From the NCBI GenBank assembly GCA_012932295.1, contig JAAONU010000018.1, positions 5,760,206 to 5,824,205 of the forward strand: a stretch of 64,000 bases of DNA. Reading direction: 5' to 3'. A program made the translations under genes and the position numbers. Shown one piece after another: positions 11,775-24,803 of this stretch. How positions within the stretch are numbered: position 1 is the stretch's first letter; each line of letters begins with the position of its first letter. The notes below the pieces were generated by a model. That model made no database searches, was not told the origin of the DNA, and saw nothing but the letters and a program-made list of their open reading frames with translations. This stretch comes from Cyclina sinensis (lineage: Eukaryota; Mollusca; Bivalvia; Venerida; Veneridae).

Positions 11775-14123
11775 CATTTGAGATAAAAATACAGATCTAA
11801 ATGTTTATTTGGGCGCTTATTGAAAATTTATTGACAATCGCGAATAGTGCTGACCATGATCAGACTGCACGGATGAATAAATAGCCTCCAGTGAAGTAAA
11901 GGTTAAACACTTCTTGACCGTCGAAGAACAAACAAAATCAAAAAACAAAAACCCTCAAAGTTATTTTCACACATCAAGTAGAAAAAAATAACTATCTATG
12001 ATTTTCCAGGGGTAAACAATACCTGTATTTAATAATTACATATACAATGGTCGAAATGCTTTCAGTTAAAAGAAATTTAATGATGGAATTGAATAAAAGT
12101 TGAAATAACAGTTAAACTGGCCATTGGAGGGATGGATTTTGCAAGATTGTGTATCATATTTATATCACAATTTAAACATTAACAGCAATTTTCTGCCACC
12201 ACCAAACATTGTCATGGATTCGCATAAAGGTATCATATTTCAGAAAAATTATCACATATAATAAGAAACAAAAACTTCTATTAATTTGTTTGCTATTCCA
12301 TCTCGTTTCCCTGACAATAGTGTCCACTTATATTTGGTGTAAAGTTGAGGACTGTGAAATAGCACAATACCTTACATTTGTTACAAAAAGCTTAAGTTCT
12401 ACGTGCTTCAGCAATGATCTTTGTGAACTATTGTTTTAGTGATGATTAGCGGTATATGTCCTGAAGCAATTACCAGTGCAACTTCATGTAGTTCTTTCTG
12501 AAAAATATCTGTAATTTTCTTATTTCTGGGAGAAACCGTCGGGTGGCATCATACATTTTCTTAATTGAATCATAGCATATCCTTGGTTGTTTTGATTGGA
12601 AATATCATACAAAATGTTTTTTTTGTGCACCTGGAAGAATTGAACTTGGGCATGAAAACTGTAGTTGAGTAAGTCAGTAGCTCTACATTGACACTGAAAA
12701 TATAAGGTAAGATGGATTAAATATTCACAGAAGTATTCCCAAATAAGGTCAAGGATGCTAAGTATCGTATGATCAAATCTATAAGCAACTATATCTCATG
12801 TTACGTGGAATGACGTACTTTATGTGAAAATGACTAATACGAATTTATAATTATACATTGTTTATTCCACTATTAGTATACTTTCTGGTAGTCAGAGTGA
12901 TATAAAAAGTATACAAAAGTAATTTCAAAACAGTCTATTATCTAGAAGTGAAAAAAAACCTGAAAATGTAAAAATTTGACAATTTGACCAAATTGTTTAT
13001 TATCTCATGACTTGATCCAAATTTATTACTAAGCCTAGTATCTTAAGAAAATGCTGTGCAAGTTTTAAAATAAATTAAATACTTCAATACTAAATACAAT
13101 TAGGCAACGTGACAAATTTTATGAAAGTTCGGCCGCACTTGACAGTTTTTATTATAATCTTCTCTCTGAGTTTCATGATAACAAGGCTTGTTTAGGATAA
13201 AACTCCAGGGAAACATTGTCAGTGCACGTGTCATGAAATTCTGAGAAAAATACGTGCCTGACCCATTCTTGGTACTTTCAGGGAACTGGTCTTGAATACA
13301 CATTTTTTAAACATTATTTTTCCCCAAGCATGTTGTGTCAGTTTTGAACTATAAAATCTGTTAAGATAAATCAAAAGAGCAAACCAAATGATGTCATCAT
13401 TCCTATCCGACATTTGGATCACAAAGCTCTCAAAAACTGAGACTGTATCATCTGAATATGAGATTATTTTGGCAATATCATTGAAACATTTGTTATAAAC
13501 TGTCTGCACAATATCGATATGTCAAGATTTTGTAAGTCTTTTGCTATTGGTATATATTCAAGAACGAGATGCTTATTGATAAAGTATCTGGCAAAACAAA
13601 TAAGAATATGGATATTCTGTCATAGTTTAGACTGTTCCTTGCGCGTGGTTTCAGATAAAATGTTATTGGCAACGTTTGTTTGATTATCTGCTCAAAATGA
13701 AAACAATTGACTTCACTTCCATTTATGAATGCCAGCGCTTACTAGATAGCTGCTGAAATTTGTCTGCTATTTCAACTTTGGCAAAAGATTATTATGTATA
13801 CATAGGAATGCTATTTAAACCGTTTTTTGTAAGCAAAGCAAGAGTTTTAATACCGTTTTGTGTCCCAAAAAGAAGAAAACAAGTGTAGAATTAAAACATT
13901 TCATGATTAAGGCTTTCTTATATATCTTTCCGATTTTGTTCAGACGCTGTACTAGCTGTTTGCCTAAAACAATAGATGTAAACATAAGTTACAGTCTTTT
14001 TCAGTTTTTAACGTATAAAAATATAAAATACCTCAAAAACAAACAATATTTCAAGAAGATAGAAATTCTAGGCTAGCTTAACTGACTTCAAAAGCTATTA
14101 AGTAAACAACAACAAGAAACATC
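11775..14123. other. Intergenic, no gene seen
   Basis: AT-rich with no recognisable coding exon. The ORFs at 12209, 13100, 13231 and 13858 have no domain or splice context. A degenerate pol III B-box-like motif on the minus strand near 12640 is too weak to call a tRNA relic. Confidence 0.45.
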
Positions 14124-14146
14124 GCCCCCCACCTCCACCCCCCCCC

Positions 14147-14202
<56 letters not shown>
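14124..14202 (+). repeat. C-rich tract followed by a 55-base A run
   Basis: About 24 bases of mostly C (14124-14147) run straight into an uninterrupted A homopolymer at 14148-14202. The A run could be a retroposon tail or a simple expansion. No LINE or SINE body is recognisable beside it. Length is prone to sequencing error. Confidence 0.85.
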
Positions 14203-14205
<3 letters not shown>

Positions 14206-17200
14206 GGTACATTAATATCATCAAAATCTCTCTGAATTAATTTGTGACGTCTTTGAAGTTATAAACATGTTTTGCAATAAAATAACATTGATTTATTAAT
14301 TTTTTGACATTAAATTTCATATTTTTACGTAAAGGAAATATTTTTACTGATATCTAAATAAAGTGATTTTGAATAAAATGCTGCTGTTCCGTATAAGAAT
14401 GAAGATGCATTGTGTCAAGAAAATGTAAAGTTTCAGTTAGGTTCAGTTGTCTGAACAGAAGTGATTTTATGATGCTTATAAATGCAGTCAGTGTCAACCG
14501 GTTATGGAGTTCCAAGTTTCTGGTTGTTATTTTATTTTAATTTTATGATGCGATTTGTTGTGTAAATGTAACACATCAGTATTTAGGCTTTTCAATATCG
14601 TGTTCAGATTTAGAAATAAACGAGCAAATATGTTAGAAAGTACAAAATTAAAAAAAAAAAACATGATGAAAAATACTTGTAAACAAGACGATATCGCGCG
14701 GTAATTCTATTGAACCATTCGGATGATCATTAAATAAAGTAAAATGCAATGTACTATATTGATTGAGTATTGAATGACAATATTGGGATTAATCTGAAGA
14801 AAAAGCTATGCCAATCGATTTTGATACTGCACCGATATTTCCTATTTCCTAACGGAAATGTAATCAGTGAACAGTGACTTGACAAGTTGTTACACAAATG
14901 AGAGTCATTTGATCTGGTAAACTTTCTTTATTTCAATTCAGTTAAATTACAAATTTGCAATTTATCTTTGGAAATAATTTGCATCTAGAATTGAAGTTGT
15001 ATATCGTAAACCATCATAAAAAAGTGACATAGAGGAACATATATAAACTCTGAAGTATGACCTATCATGAAGTGAGCAACATGTAATTCTTTAAGGAAAC
15101 GGTTAACCATCAAGTTATTCAATTTCGTATTAAATGCAGTTAATCTAAATTCACGAAAATTAATGAAATTCTTCTACTCTTTCACTTAAAATTTGAAATT
15201 GTCTTGCAATAATCACAAGTAATCACAATATCTCCTTTAATTAAAAGCATACGGCTCTCAGAAAGGATTAACATTTAAACACTTTCAGAAAATACTTAAT
15301 TCATGTTGATTTATGAGGAAGTCATGTATTTGTTCAACAAAATACCACCCGTATATAAATAAGTTATTATGATTTACGCAAATAATTAGTCATTTTTTTC
15401 GGATTAATACATTTTTGTTCAATAGAATAGTCGTGAAATTACTGATGACTTTTTATCAAAACATGTCTCATCGTTGAAATGTCCATAAACCTTCGATATA
15501 GTAATCTCAAAAGTCAATCTCTACCGACGTTTTTAAAACATCAGAATACTAGACAGAGTAACTGTTCGTTGCAAGAAGGTACTTTGCTAACTTTATATCT
15601 TTAACTTTTCATAACTAATACAAATTAAATACCTAACAAGAAAAGAAAAGTCTTTATGAACAAAAGGTGTGTGAATAATTTACAAAGACTGGTAATTATT
15701 TTCCTGATCAAATGAACCATTCATCATTAACAAATGTGTGTTAAATGAACATGACTGCTGTGCTATTTTCTCAGAAATATTTATCTAATGATCTGATAGA
15801 TATAGTACACTGAGACGAGAAGGATACGACTAATTCCTCGCATCTGCTTTTGTTATTTAAACAAACGAAGATTCTCGAATATCGTGGCCTCTGTCGAATA
15901 GCAATGTTGTTAATATAGCCGTAAAACTAAAATGTTGAATTGTCTTAACAGCATTTTCGTTAATTTAATAGGGAATGATATCATGGAAACATTTATCGTC
16001 TGCGTTCTCAGCTTTCAACACAATTAAAACAATTCCTGAAAGCAAATCTTATTGCAAGCTTAACAGTAAAAAGAAGAGGGAAATCTTGTCCTATTTGTAC
16101 TTAATGAACAAAATGTTATGTCTGAACTAAACTGAGATTAAGAACGAACGCAGATATGTAGTTTATTACACTTACTGTTGACTTTTAATATCATTTCGCG
16201 TCTAAAATTCGGTGGAATCAGAGATGTTAGTAAATTGATCTCTACAGTTTGTATTTGAACAAGCCGTACTTAGAGGAATAAATAACGATAAAACAGACAC
16301 CAAAATGCGTCAGTGTGACTACTTCATTAGTGTTTATGTCAACATACATCAGCTTCTTGCCGAAATACAGGCTTTATTATAGAGGTTTCCATTTCAAGAA
16401 TTTATAACAAAAGTTTCATAGAAAGAGACTTGAAGTTGTTATAAATGGTTACTTCTGTGTGAACAACAGCTTTTTAAGTTTATAGTAATCTTCAATATTA
16501 TTACATGATTACATGCTTAACTACTTCCAAAATTGCAAAACAACGTCAAAATAAATTCTTGAACAAAATTAATATTAATAATTGTCATGGCTTATAATGA
16601 TGATATAGACTGTTTTATCTCAGCCTAAAGCATGACATAAACATGGCAAAACATCTATAGTCCTGCCAAAACTGTGGAGGGTTCTAATAAGTGATTAAGT
16701 GAAGATTTCTTCCTTGACATCATGAGTCACATCCATTCAATTAGAAAAACCATGGGATCTTGTCTTTGATTCATAAAACAGAAATAAAAGCGATATAAGT
16801 TCTGTCGACCTTTTGACTTTTGTTGAACATTATAAAATCTATCTAAAGTATCAGAAAGTTTCTGTACTGATAAATGTCTAACAGTAGAGTTCTGCTAATA
16901 AGATCACATTCATTATTCTATTTTAATGCAGAAGCCAGCCGTTTGGAAGCGAGAAAGTTTTACAAATGAACAAATAAAGCCAGTTATTTTGCTCTTATTA
17001 TTAATAAACATAGTAATGACTGCACTATTTTGTGGAATTTTTCTGTAGTGTCAAGTTTGAAAACATAGTAAGCACATATTGTAATACATCTTTACATCGT
17101 TAACGTGTCTTTTCATGAATATCACGAAGTATGAACCGTATCTAATATAAGAGTTGCAGTAGTTGCAATGAACTTGTGATATCTCATGCTGGTGTTATGA

Positions 17201-17669
17201 TATTTACCGGATTGCAAAGTTGCAGTTAACTATCTGTTGGTTTCAATCTGTTAAATTTAGTGATTAATTTACGACAAGTATCCAAGTCTTTATTTACCAT
17301 TAAAATGGTTTCTCGCGTACGTCCACTATCTGAATTAAGTTTTTATTCAATGTGGGCCAAATTTTTTTTGTGTAAATGTATGTCTATGTGTCATATAGCA
17401 TGTTTGTGATTATTCACAATATCTATTTTTAACGACTGATGTCGCAAATATGTAATTATTCATAAACATAATGTAGCGATAAAATATTTTTTAGTTCTGT
17501 AAGTCGGAAAACTAGGATACTAGGATAAATGTATTAAAACAATTTTAGGAAGATTTCAACGATGTTTAACTTGACAGAATTTATGACAGAAGAAAGAAAG
17601 ACTTCTTGGGAAACGTTCGTGCATGCATTTATTTGATGAAATTGTAAAATGCCCGTAGCTAAAATGATA
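14203..17669. other. Intergenic, no gene seen
   Basis: No supportable ORF or RNA gene. The stretch at 16290-16440 shares blocks with 8340-8440 and 20420-20560, for example GTGTGACTACTTCATTAGTG and CCATTTCAAGAATTT. Confidence 0.45.
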
Positions 17670-18120
17670 TTAAAGGGGCTGTGCTCCAGATGACAAAAAA
17701 AAAGAAAGTTTTCTTGTATTATAAATTTCTTGTGATATTTATGACTAATGCTTAAAAAATAACTTACTGACAAAAAATAAGTCAAATAATTACATTATAA
17801 ATTGATTTTTTCCTTTTCAAAGTGCTATACCGTAACGCGACGGTATAACTATATCGTATAAGATTTAAAGTAAATATCTGTATTGTCACATGCGGCGATG
17901 GTGGTGACAGTAAAAGCGGTTGGAAATATTTTATTAACATGAGGGTCGAGAGTTCGAATCAGGCTGGATCGAAAATTTTTTTTTTTATTCTATTTTGACT
18001 TTTATAATCAGTTTTGAAGTAAAATATTATGTTGTTATAATCTCATGGCATCTAAATCTATAATTTATGAAAAAAAAATGAAAAAAACATTATGTCAAAT
18101 CTGGAGTACAGCCTCTTTAA
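17670..18120 (+). mobile_element. TTAA-flanked TIR element with tRNA-like interior, copy 2
   Basis: 451 bp, the inverted relative of 6306-6746. It starts TTAAAGGGGCTGTGCTCCAG and ends with the complement of TTAAAGAGGCTGTACTCCAG. The interior carries GAGAGTTCGAATCAGGC (B-box-like) at about 17948-17964. A possible A-box lies roughly 55 bp upstream in GATGGTGGTGACAG. Between them is a short stretch shared with copy 1. It is non-autonomous with no coding content. Confidence 0.72.
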
Positions 18121-21100
18121 ATTAGGATGTCGATGAATTTTGACGCGTGACATGACATAAAATGTTATTATTTTGTTTCAAATTAATTTAACAACAGATA
18201 AAACGAATATAATCAAACATATATAGTTGTCATGAGTTAGTCCACGCTATGATTATATGTTATATTGTTCGAAAAACAATCTCGAATAAGTAGTGATGTT
18301 ACACCAATGAAGACAGGTTTATTTCATATAAATATTGAAGGCTCATAAGCCCATGTCGCAAACATACACAATGTCGAACAGGACAATGCTTCTTTAATAC
18401 AAAGAATAGGGAAGAAGAAGATTTTAATTATTTGTACGTTATACCAGTTAAATCATAGCCCACAGTCAATAATTAAATGATATATACATAAAAACAGCTT
18501 AGCTGCTTATAAAAGCATCCAATGGGTTATGCCCAGTTATTGACTGTACATGTGATCACATTTTGCAATATTTCTTGTGATATAGAACTGTTATGTTCTT
18601 GCTAAAAAAGTTTCTGTCCATGTAAGTAAATACTGTCAGAGTCTAAACAAAGTTAGCAAGTGATTGCGTTACAACCAAATAATATTATGTCTTTACAAGC
18701 ACAGGATAATAAATACACTATAAAATATAATATTTGAGAACTAAAGTAATATCATCTAATTCTAGAAAATAAAAAAAGTATTGTAAATAAAGCTAAAAAA
18801 GAGATCATCATAACAATACTAAATTTTACAAGACTTAAATTTCCAGTGTACATTATATTCACTTATCAGTGCTATACACTGAGCATGGAAAAGAACCAGA
18901 GGTGTCATTTGAGAGGGAAGCTTTCTGTATCGTGCTCTATCCCCCAACAACCTCTACATAGGGTGTCGGTCATATGGGCAACCAGTACTGATGTTAAATA
19001 AGCTCAAATAGATAGAGCAATACACAGTTATTTTAGCAACGCTTGCATCGCCTGCTCGTATTGTACACCTATTCAGAATTCTGGGAGATTGTGTGTTGTT
19101 ATACGTGCAGTAATTAAATTTTTTATTTTACTGCTGTAGTTATTAAAAATTATGCAACATTATATATAAATTACAATCAATTTACTTTATTGAATTTAAA
19201 CACATAATTTACCTAAACACACAAGCCAACATTTGGCACTCTCGCTAGTACACATTGAGAGAAATTTAATGATTAAAACTAGGACCGCAAATGTGGTCGC
19301 AGATAGGATCAGAGTGCCGCAGAATAAAGATGTCCGAAAATCTCCGGCTCCAGACGCTCTGCTGCATATTCTTTGTCATCAGAGGCTCTGTCGCTGTTAG
19401 AAAACTCGCCACTATACTGGGTGATGCCCTAAGGGGCATAACCCCAAAACAGTGAAAAAACAGTGACTTCATATGTAGAATTTAAGTTGCACTGGAACCT
19501 AAATAAGTAATAGAAAGTAGTTTCGAGTTGTGCATGGTTAGTTGCATTACCGAATCGTAAAGAAAAGACAGATTTGCCGCGGTAGCAGGCTAAATTGCCT
19601 TCTCGTTTTCTTCAGGAAGTGAAACGTAACACGACACAAGACAATGTTCAGTTTTATTGTACAGTGACTTTTCGAAAGAAGATAAATGAAATTGGCACTT
19701 TTGGATCCCTGATCTTTGAACAGTGTAACTGCTCATTAATCAGATTCTGTACACATTACAAAACAAAATTTGATTGTTTAGAAGCCCGGAATATTTCGAT
19801 ATCCAATCAATTTCAAACTATTTTTAGAAACATGTTTTTGCACGAATCCTCAGTACCAAATTCTCATCAGTTAGTTAACAAATTGGCTTTTCTGCGATTT
19901 ACATAAAAAGATTAATTTTACTGGAACATATAATTGCTAAGTAGACTCTGTACTTGCGTCTAATAATTAATCCTTGGTGATGGTAATGATGTTGACACAG
20001 ATTACATTTTCTAAGTATTAGCAAAAACAAGGGAACGTGGCGGCAGATTGGGTATTGTAAAACTTTTTTTCTGCTTAGCCTCCAGTGTTTCTGAAAATTT
20101 ACACTTTATTTCGATAGGATTGTGAATTCATTTTTTAAGAAAGACGTCGATGTCTATCTATTGTAACTGTCTTCGAAACTTACAAATGTCAAGTGAAAAA
20201 TAACAGCCTTTTATATAACGATTTTTATAACGGTTTTGTTAACACAAACTGACTGCTCTTCTTAAAAAGTAGACCAAGAACTTACGGTTCTTTTCAATGT
20301 ATACAGAGTGAACGGATTATTTTAACAGTGTCTGAATAAGAAAATTAAATAAGAAAATAATTCTTGTTAAGTTATCGTACATGTATATTAAGAATCAGAT
20401 GAACAGAGTATCTGTGGAGGAAATACGTGACGGAGGAACCGACACCGAAATACAACGGTGTGATTACGCTGTGAACAGACAAAAAATTGCTGATTATATA
20501 CGACAGTTTAAATTGGTACTGTCCATTTCAAGAATTTAAAATTGTAGCTTAGAAAACATGTGTTCAGTGATATACACTTAGTTGTTTAGACATTAAGACT
20601 GTAAGATTTTATTTATCTCTACATATCAGTTACATACAAACGAGAAAAATAAGCAGAATTCTCTTCAAGCAATGCTGCTGTAGTTTGCACAAACACTTTG
20701 ACTTATTTACACTTGTTTCATTTTTTTGTTATTTGAATACTGCAGTTTTTTAGGTCTGCATTTGATTACAAATAGAAGTATATCATGAGGGATTTTACGG
20801 TAAATATTCTGCAACTATGCATGAAGTGTTCAGCGAAATACCGAAAAAAAACAAAAGAAAAAAATGAAAATGAAAAAAAATGTTCGTTTAAGAAAATCTA
20901 AATGTTCTATTCAAATAACCAAATATGGTATAAAGGCGAAGTATTAAGAATAAAGCTTAAGAAAGAATTGCTTTTCAATTTTATACAGCTCCGAATGATT
21001 TCTCCGCATATTTTTACATATTATCCTTCACATTAAAAGTGCCATTAAGGTTTGCGTTCTATATAGAGAGGTAAATTCGTACTTTATTTATATTTCATCA

Positions 21101-22029
21101 ATATTAAAGAGGAATTTATCTCTCAATAGTCGTTACAGGATATTGAGATATTCCCGTTCATCTGATTAATTCACTGTATGCTGCGTACACAGTTCGTTTT
21201 CATATGAAATTTATCGACATTATTTTTTAAAATGGAAAATCCCCAAACTGTCTGCACCATGCAGTTATATTGGATGAAAATTAATGAAATAAAGCATATC
21301 TTTATATCTCAAGATACTTTACTAATAAACCATATAAAACATGATTTTTTTCCTCAAAAATATATATCTTTGTTGTGTAATAGATAATTAGTCCTCATTT
21401 AAGAGAATACACATAGATCTAACTCAGTTATGATTGTACGAACCATGAATTATTTGTGACGATTTGCTCTGAGTTATTTTCACGTGAAATGCTGAAATCA
21501 ATAATTATACACCATTTTAGTAGGATAAAAAATAAAAGCGAGGGTGGTTCTTTTTTCAAACCGAGTGCGACACCGATGAACTCGGATGTTTACATATTTA
21601 GCTTGTACATGCTTAGAAAAATCAGTAAATTTGTAATATAACATCTCAAACCAGTTTCTAACCATATACTATAACGCATCCAATACCACTGCATCTAAGT
21701 CAATCTCGTGATCTGTAACAGTATATTATACTTTAAGATCCAATTTGAGAACCAGCGGAATAAAAACAAACCTGTTATTGAAATTTTCTTTCTCTTTCAA
21801 AAGAAATACATTGCCATGGACTTAGAAGTTATCAAGTTCACTTTCTGCGTATACATGATTTATATAAATATCTGTTTTTCTATGCATATTTAATAAATAT
21901 CATATCATAATGCATTATGTACAAATTGGTAGCCTCCCAGTCGTGATTTAATTCATGTCCTTACATATTGCTTAGGCTAATAAATGTATTTAGAAACATT
22001 TTTTTCAAAATTATAGGTTCTGTGTAACT
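18121..22029. other. Intergenic, no gene seen
   Basis: It holds a patch of higher G+C at 19270-19470 whose minus-strand ORF (68 codons) I do not recognise. A further ORF at 19595-19906 (+) also lacks motifs. The segments 18718-18835 and 20420-20560 are diverged relatives of sequence near 8 kb and 16 kb. Confidence 0.4.
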
Positions 22030-23901
22030 TTAAAGGTCATGTGACACGAATTTTTTACCTCGAAATTTTTATATGAGCGAAAAATATATATCTAACTATG
22101 ACTGTTTTTTCAAATTTCCGCAGGTAATGTTCATCTTAAAGATGTTTTTATAGCAAATTAAAATCCATATTTTACGCACTTGGTCGCGCGCACCTGTCAC
22201 GAGCGAAACCGGAAGTGACGCACATTTATCTCTTGCCACTTTACACAGCTGCCTGGATTGTTAACAAAAACTTTAAAATTATGATGGAAAGTGAAAATGT
22301 AGACTGAATATAGTAAAAACACAAAATTGAACAAGTTAAGCTAACATCATGAATATACATTGAAGATTTTTTAAATAAATAATTTGAAATTTTGATGGAA
22401 TTACGAAGCAGCAATATTATATAGAGGCTAGTTTAATCAGGGTTATAGAATTAAAAGATACATCAGTGAAAATTTCTAGACTAAGAGATAATTTTCAAGT
22501 AATTGATCCAAAAAGATTTTGAATATGCTTATTTTTATCTGATGCAGTTTGTTGGAAGACTTGATTAACTAACTCCAATCGAGAGATTTTTTTTCCATAA
22601 ATACATTCTCCTTACAGTGATGTGTTGCTTACTTGTCTGTGGTATATTTAGCCTGAGGTACGTGTAAGTAATCTTTGACTAGATCTATGATTTTTTTTTC
22701 ATTGTAAATGCATATCTTTTTTTTTTTGGCTTATTCATCTTTTTTTTTTTTAAACAAAACAATAATGATCAACGAACAAATAATATGAAGAAGCCCTAAA
22801 AACTTAAAATCATAACACAAACACATTGTCTTTTGTTTTTTTTAAATAATTTGTTCACATTTAGAAGTCGAGTGATTTTTATTTTCATCATAAATAGATC
22901 CATTACATTTAATTATCTAATTAAAATATGTATCTGCATGGAAGCTTCTTAACTAAAAATCATTCAGACATGTTAATTGGAACAAGCTATTACATAATGT
23001 TTTCACTAGTGTGACTGATCAAAAGTAAAACAATCAATTTGTTAGTTCACTTGCCATAAAAATTTGCTATTTATCTCAACTTTATCATTGATTGGGTCAT
23101 AAAAAAGTTAATTGCTTTGTTTTGACAGCTATGCAGAATATACAAGGGTCCCATTTGGGCAGGTTAATTTGCATAAATCCCACAGTATAAGGCGTGATTT
23201 ATGGATCTTTGACATTTCATTGGATATTAATTTATAAGCAGACACAAATTTCTACTTGATGGACATGCCATATTATTATTTTTCAAACACTATCCCAACG
23301 TGAAAATACACTGTAGTGTGAATTTCCATTCCAGTGAAACAATTGTTAACACATTAGATCACCTAAATTCACTTCAATTTTACTACACTTAAATGAAAAA
23401 GAAATGTTTATGACGTAAATATCTAGTTAGGAAGTGTTACGCAGCATGTAAAAACGTGGAGGAGATAGTTTTATGAAGAACCACAACATGGAAGAAATTG
23501 GATTATTATTTAATCTCTCGGCACAATGTTTGAATTTACTTATAAAAATCGAGAAGTACTCACATTATCTTATTTAATTTACAATTTATAGCATGTTATT
23601 TTTATATGTTTGCCTTTATCGTGTTTCTTGCACATGTGGTTTAGTGTTATTTTTCATTTAAAAACGGATGAGCAGTGTAATTCTGCACTCTTGCCTGGTA
23701 CAGTAGGGATAAATCTACGTCACAGCCAAAAATTGCGGCGGAAACTACCGATGTCGAAACGGAAACAGCCGATCATCAAAAACACGTTTTTTCTTATCAA
23801 AAGCAATATTTTCGTAATTTCGCAGTTAAACCATTTTAATCAGTACATTATGATTATTCTGAATAGACAAAGTTGCCATAGTCGTGTCACATGACCTTTA
23901 A
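22030..23901. mobile_element. 1.87-kb non-autonomous element with perfect 20-bp TIRs and TTAA edges
   Basis: The left end reads TTAAAGGTCATGTGACACGA and the right end is its exact reverse complement. Each end sits in a TTTAAA context, so a TTAA target duplication is plausible. Just inside the left end is a GC-rich patch (22180-22225) with CGCGCGCACCTGTCACG and ACCGGAAGTGACG. Inside the right end (23700-23770) is another patch with GCGGCGGAAAC. A 94-codon ORF at 23610-23894 runs into the right terminal repeat and shows no transposase motif, so the element is probably mobilised in trans. PiggyBac-type is inferred from TTAA alone. Confidence 0.72.
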
Positions 23902-24512
23902 AGACAGTACAACATTTCAAAGATTACATTATACTCGACGTCCGTTATCCGGTAAAAATCAACAAAAAACCTGAATGTTAACGCTGACAAATAAGAATAT
24001 GTTTTCCATGTAATGAAATAGAAATCGATGATCAATAAAGCAATCTTCAGACGTAATGTCTCTCAAAGAAGGTGCTTTAGACTTTAACGGAATCTTTCCA
24101 TCTGTAATGAAATTTAGAATCAATTTCTTATTGTAAGAAAAGAGATTTTTTAGAGTGGTGGGGGACGGTTATTCGTTGTATCTCTTTGCTAAGAAATAAC
24201 ACCTTTTTGAAATCCTTTTGCAAAATCATTACAAATTAATTTATTCAGTGCCTAATATTCTTGCAAATCTAATTGTGGGTAGAACATACAATCTTGAAAT
24301 GAATTAAATGTGAAAAGGAATGACAATTATTTACTTTTAACACACAGAAATAACACTTTCTTTGTCATTTTGCATCAGGCTACATAACACCAAAACAATT
24401 ACAGGTTGGTGTTGATTACAATACATATTGGTCTTATAACCTGTTACTGAGCATTGTTCATCTATATGTCTGTTGTGTGTAAAATGTAATAAGCAGCCAT
24501 ACTATTTAGTCT
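23902..24512. other. Intergenic, diverged duplicate of 29.8 kb region
   Basis: About 24000-24260 aligns by eye with 29800-30040. Shared blocks include GATCAATAAAGCAAT, TTTAACGGAA/TTTTACGGAA and TTTGCAAAATC. No coding content. Confidence 0.45.
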
Positions 24513-24803
24513 ATGAGATCGTATTTTATTCTTTTAACTTTTAGTGGAAGTGACATAAATTTGACAGAAACTGAAAAACCTGATTCTTCGGAATCTAATC
24601 CAAAACTACCTATCAAAATATATTTATCAAAATCAAGACCGAACGATCCTCAGCCAAGACGGTACATTTATACACGCACGGACTACATTCTGTCGCAATG
24701 TGAGATTTTAGCCAATCAGAGGCTGCATAAAACATGGTTGAGCAGTCGCCGAGATAAAACATATTTGCGAAGTCTACCAAATGATATTGTAATTAACTGA
24801 AAG
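24513..24803 (+). CDS. Unrecognised ORF of 95-96 codons, possibly an exon
   Basis: An ATG-started open frame with stop TGA at 24798-24800. The region from 24550 encodes a hydrophilic, protein-like sequence (TETEKPDSSESNPKLPIKIY, later YIYTRTDYIL). A pyrimidine-rich acceptor-like TTTTAACTTTTAG precedes that region, so the true coding part, if real, may begin after it. I recognise no domain, and no partner exon was found on either side. It may be chance or part of an old repeat; the CCAATCAGAG inside it is a motif often seen in repeats. Confidence 0.2.

Noticed and set aside
19266..19472. Minus-strand ORF in a higher-G+C patch
   Set aside because: Composition is suggestive of former coding sequence, but no family is recognised and no partner fragments were found.
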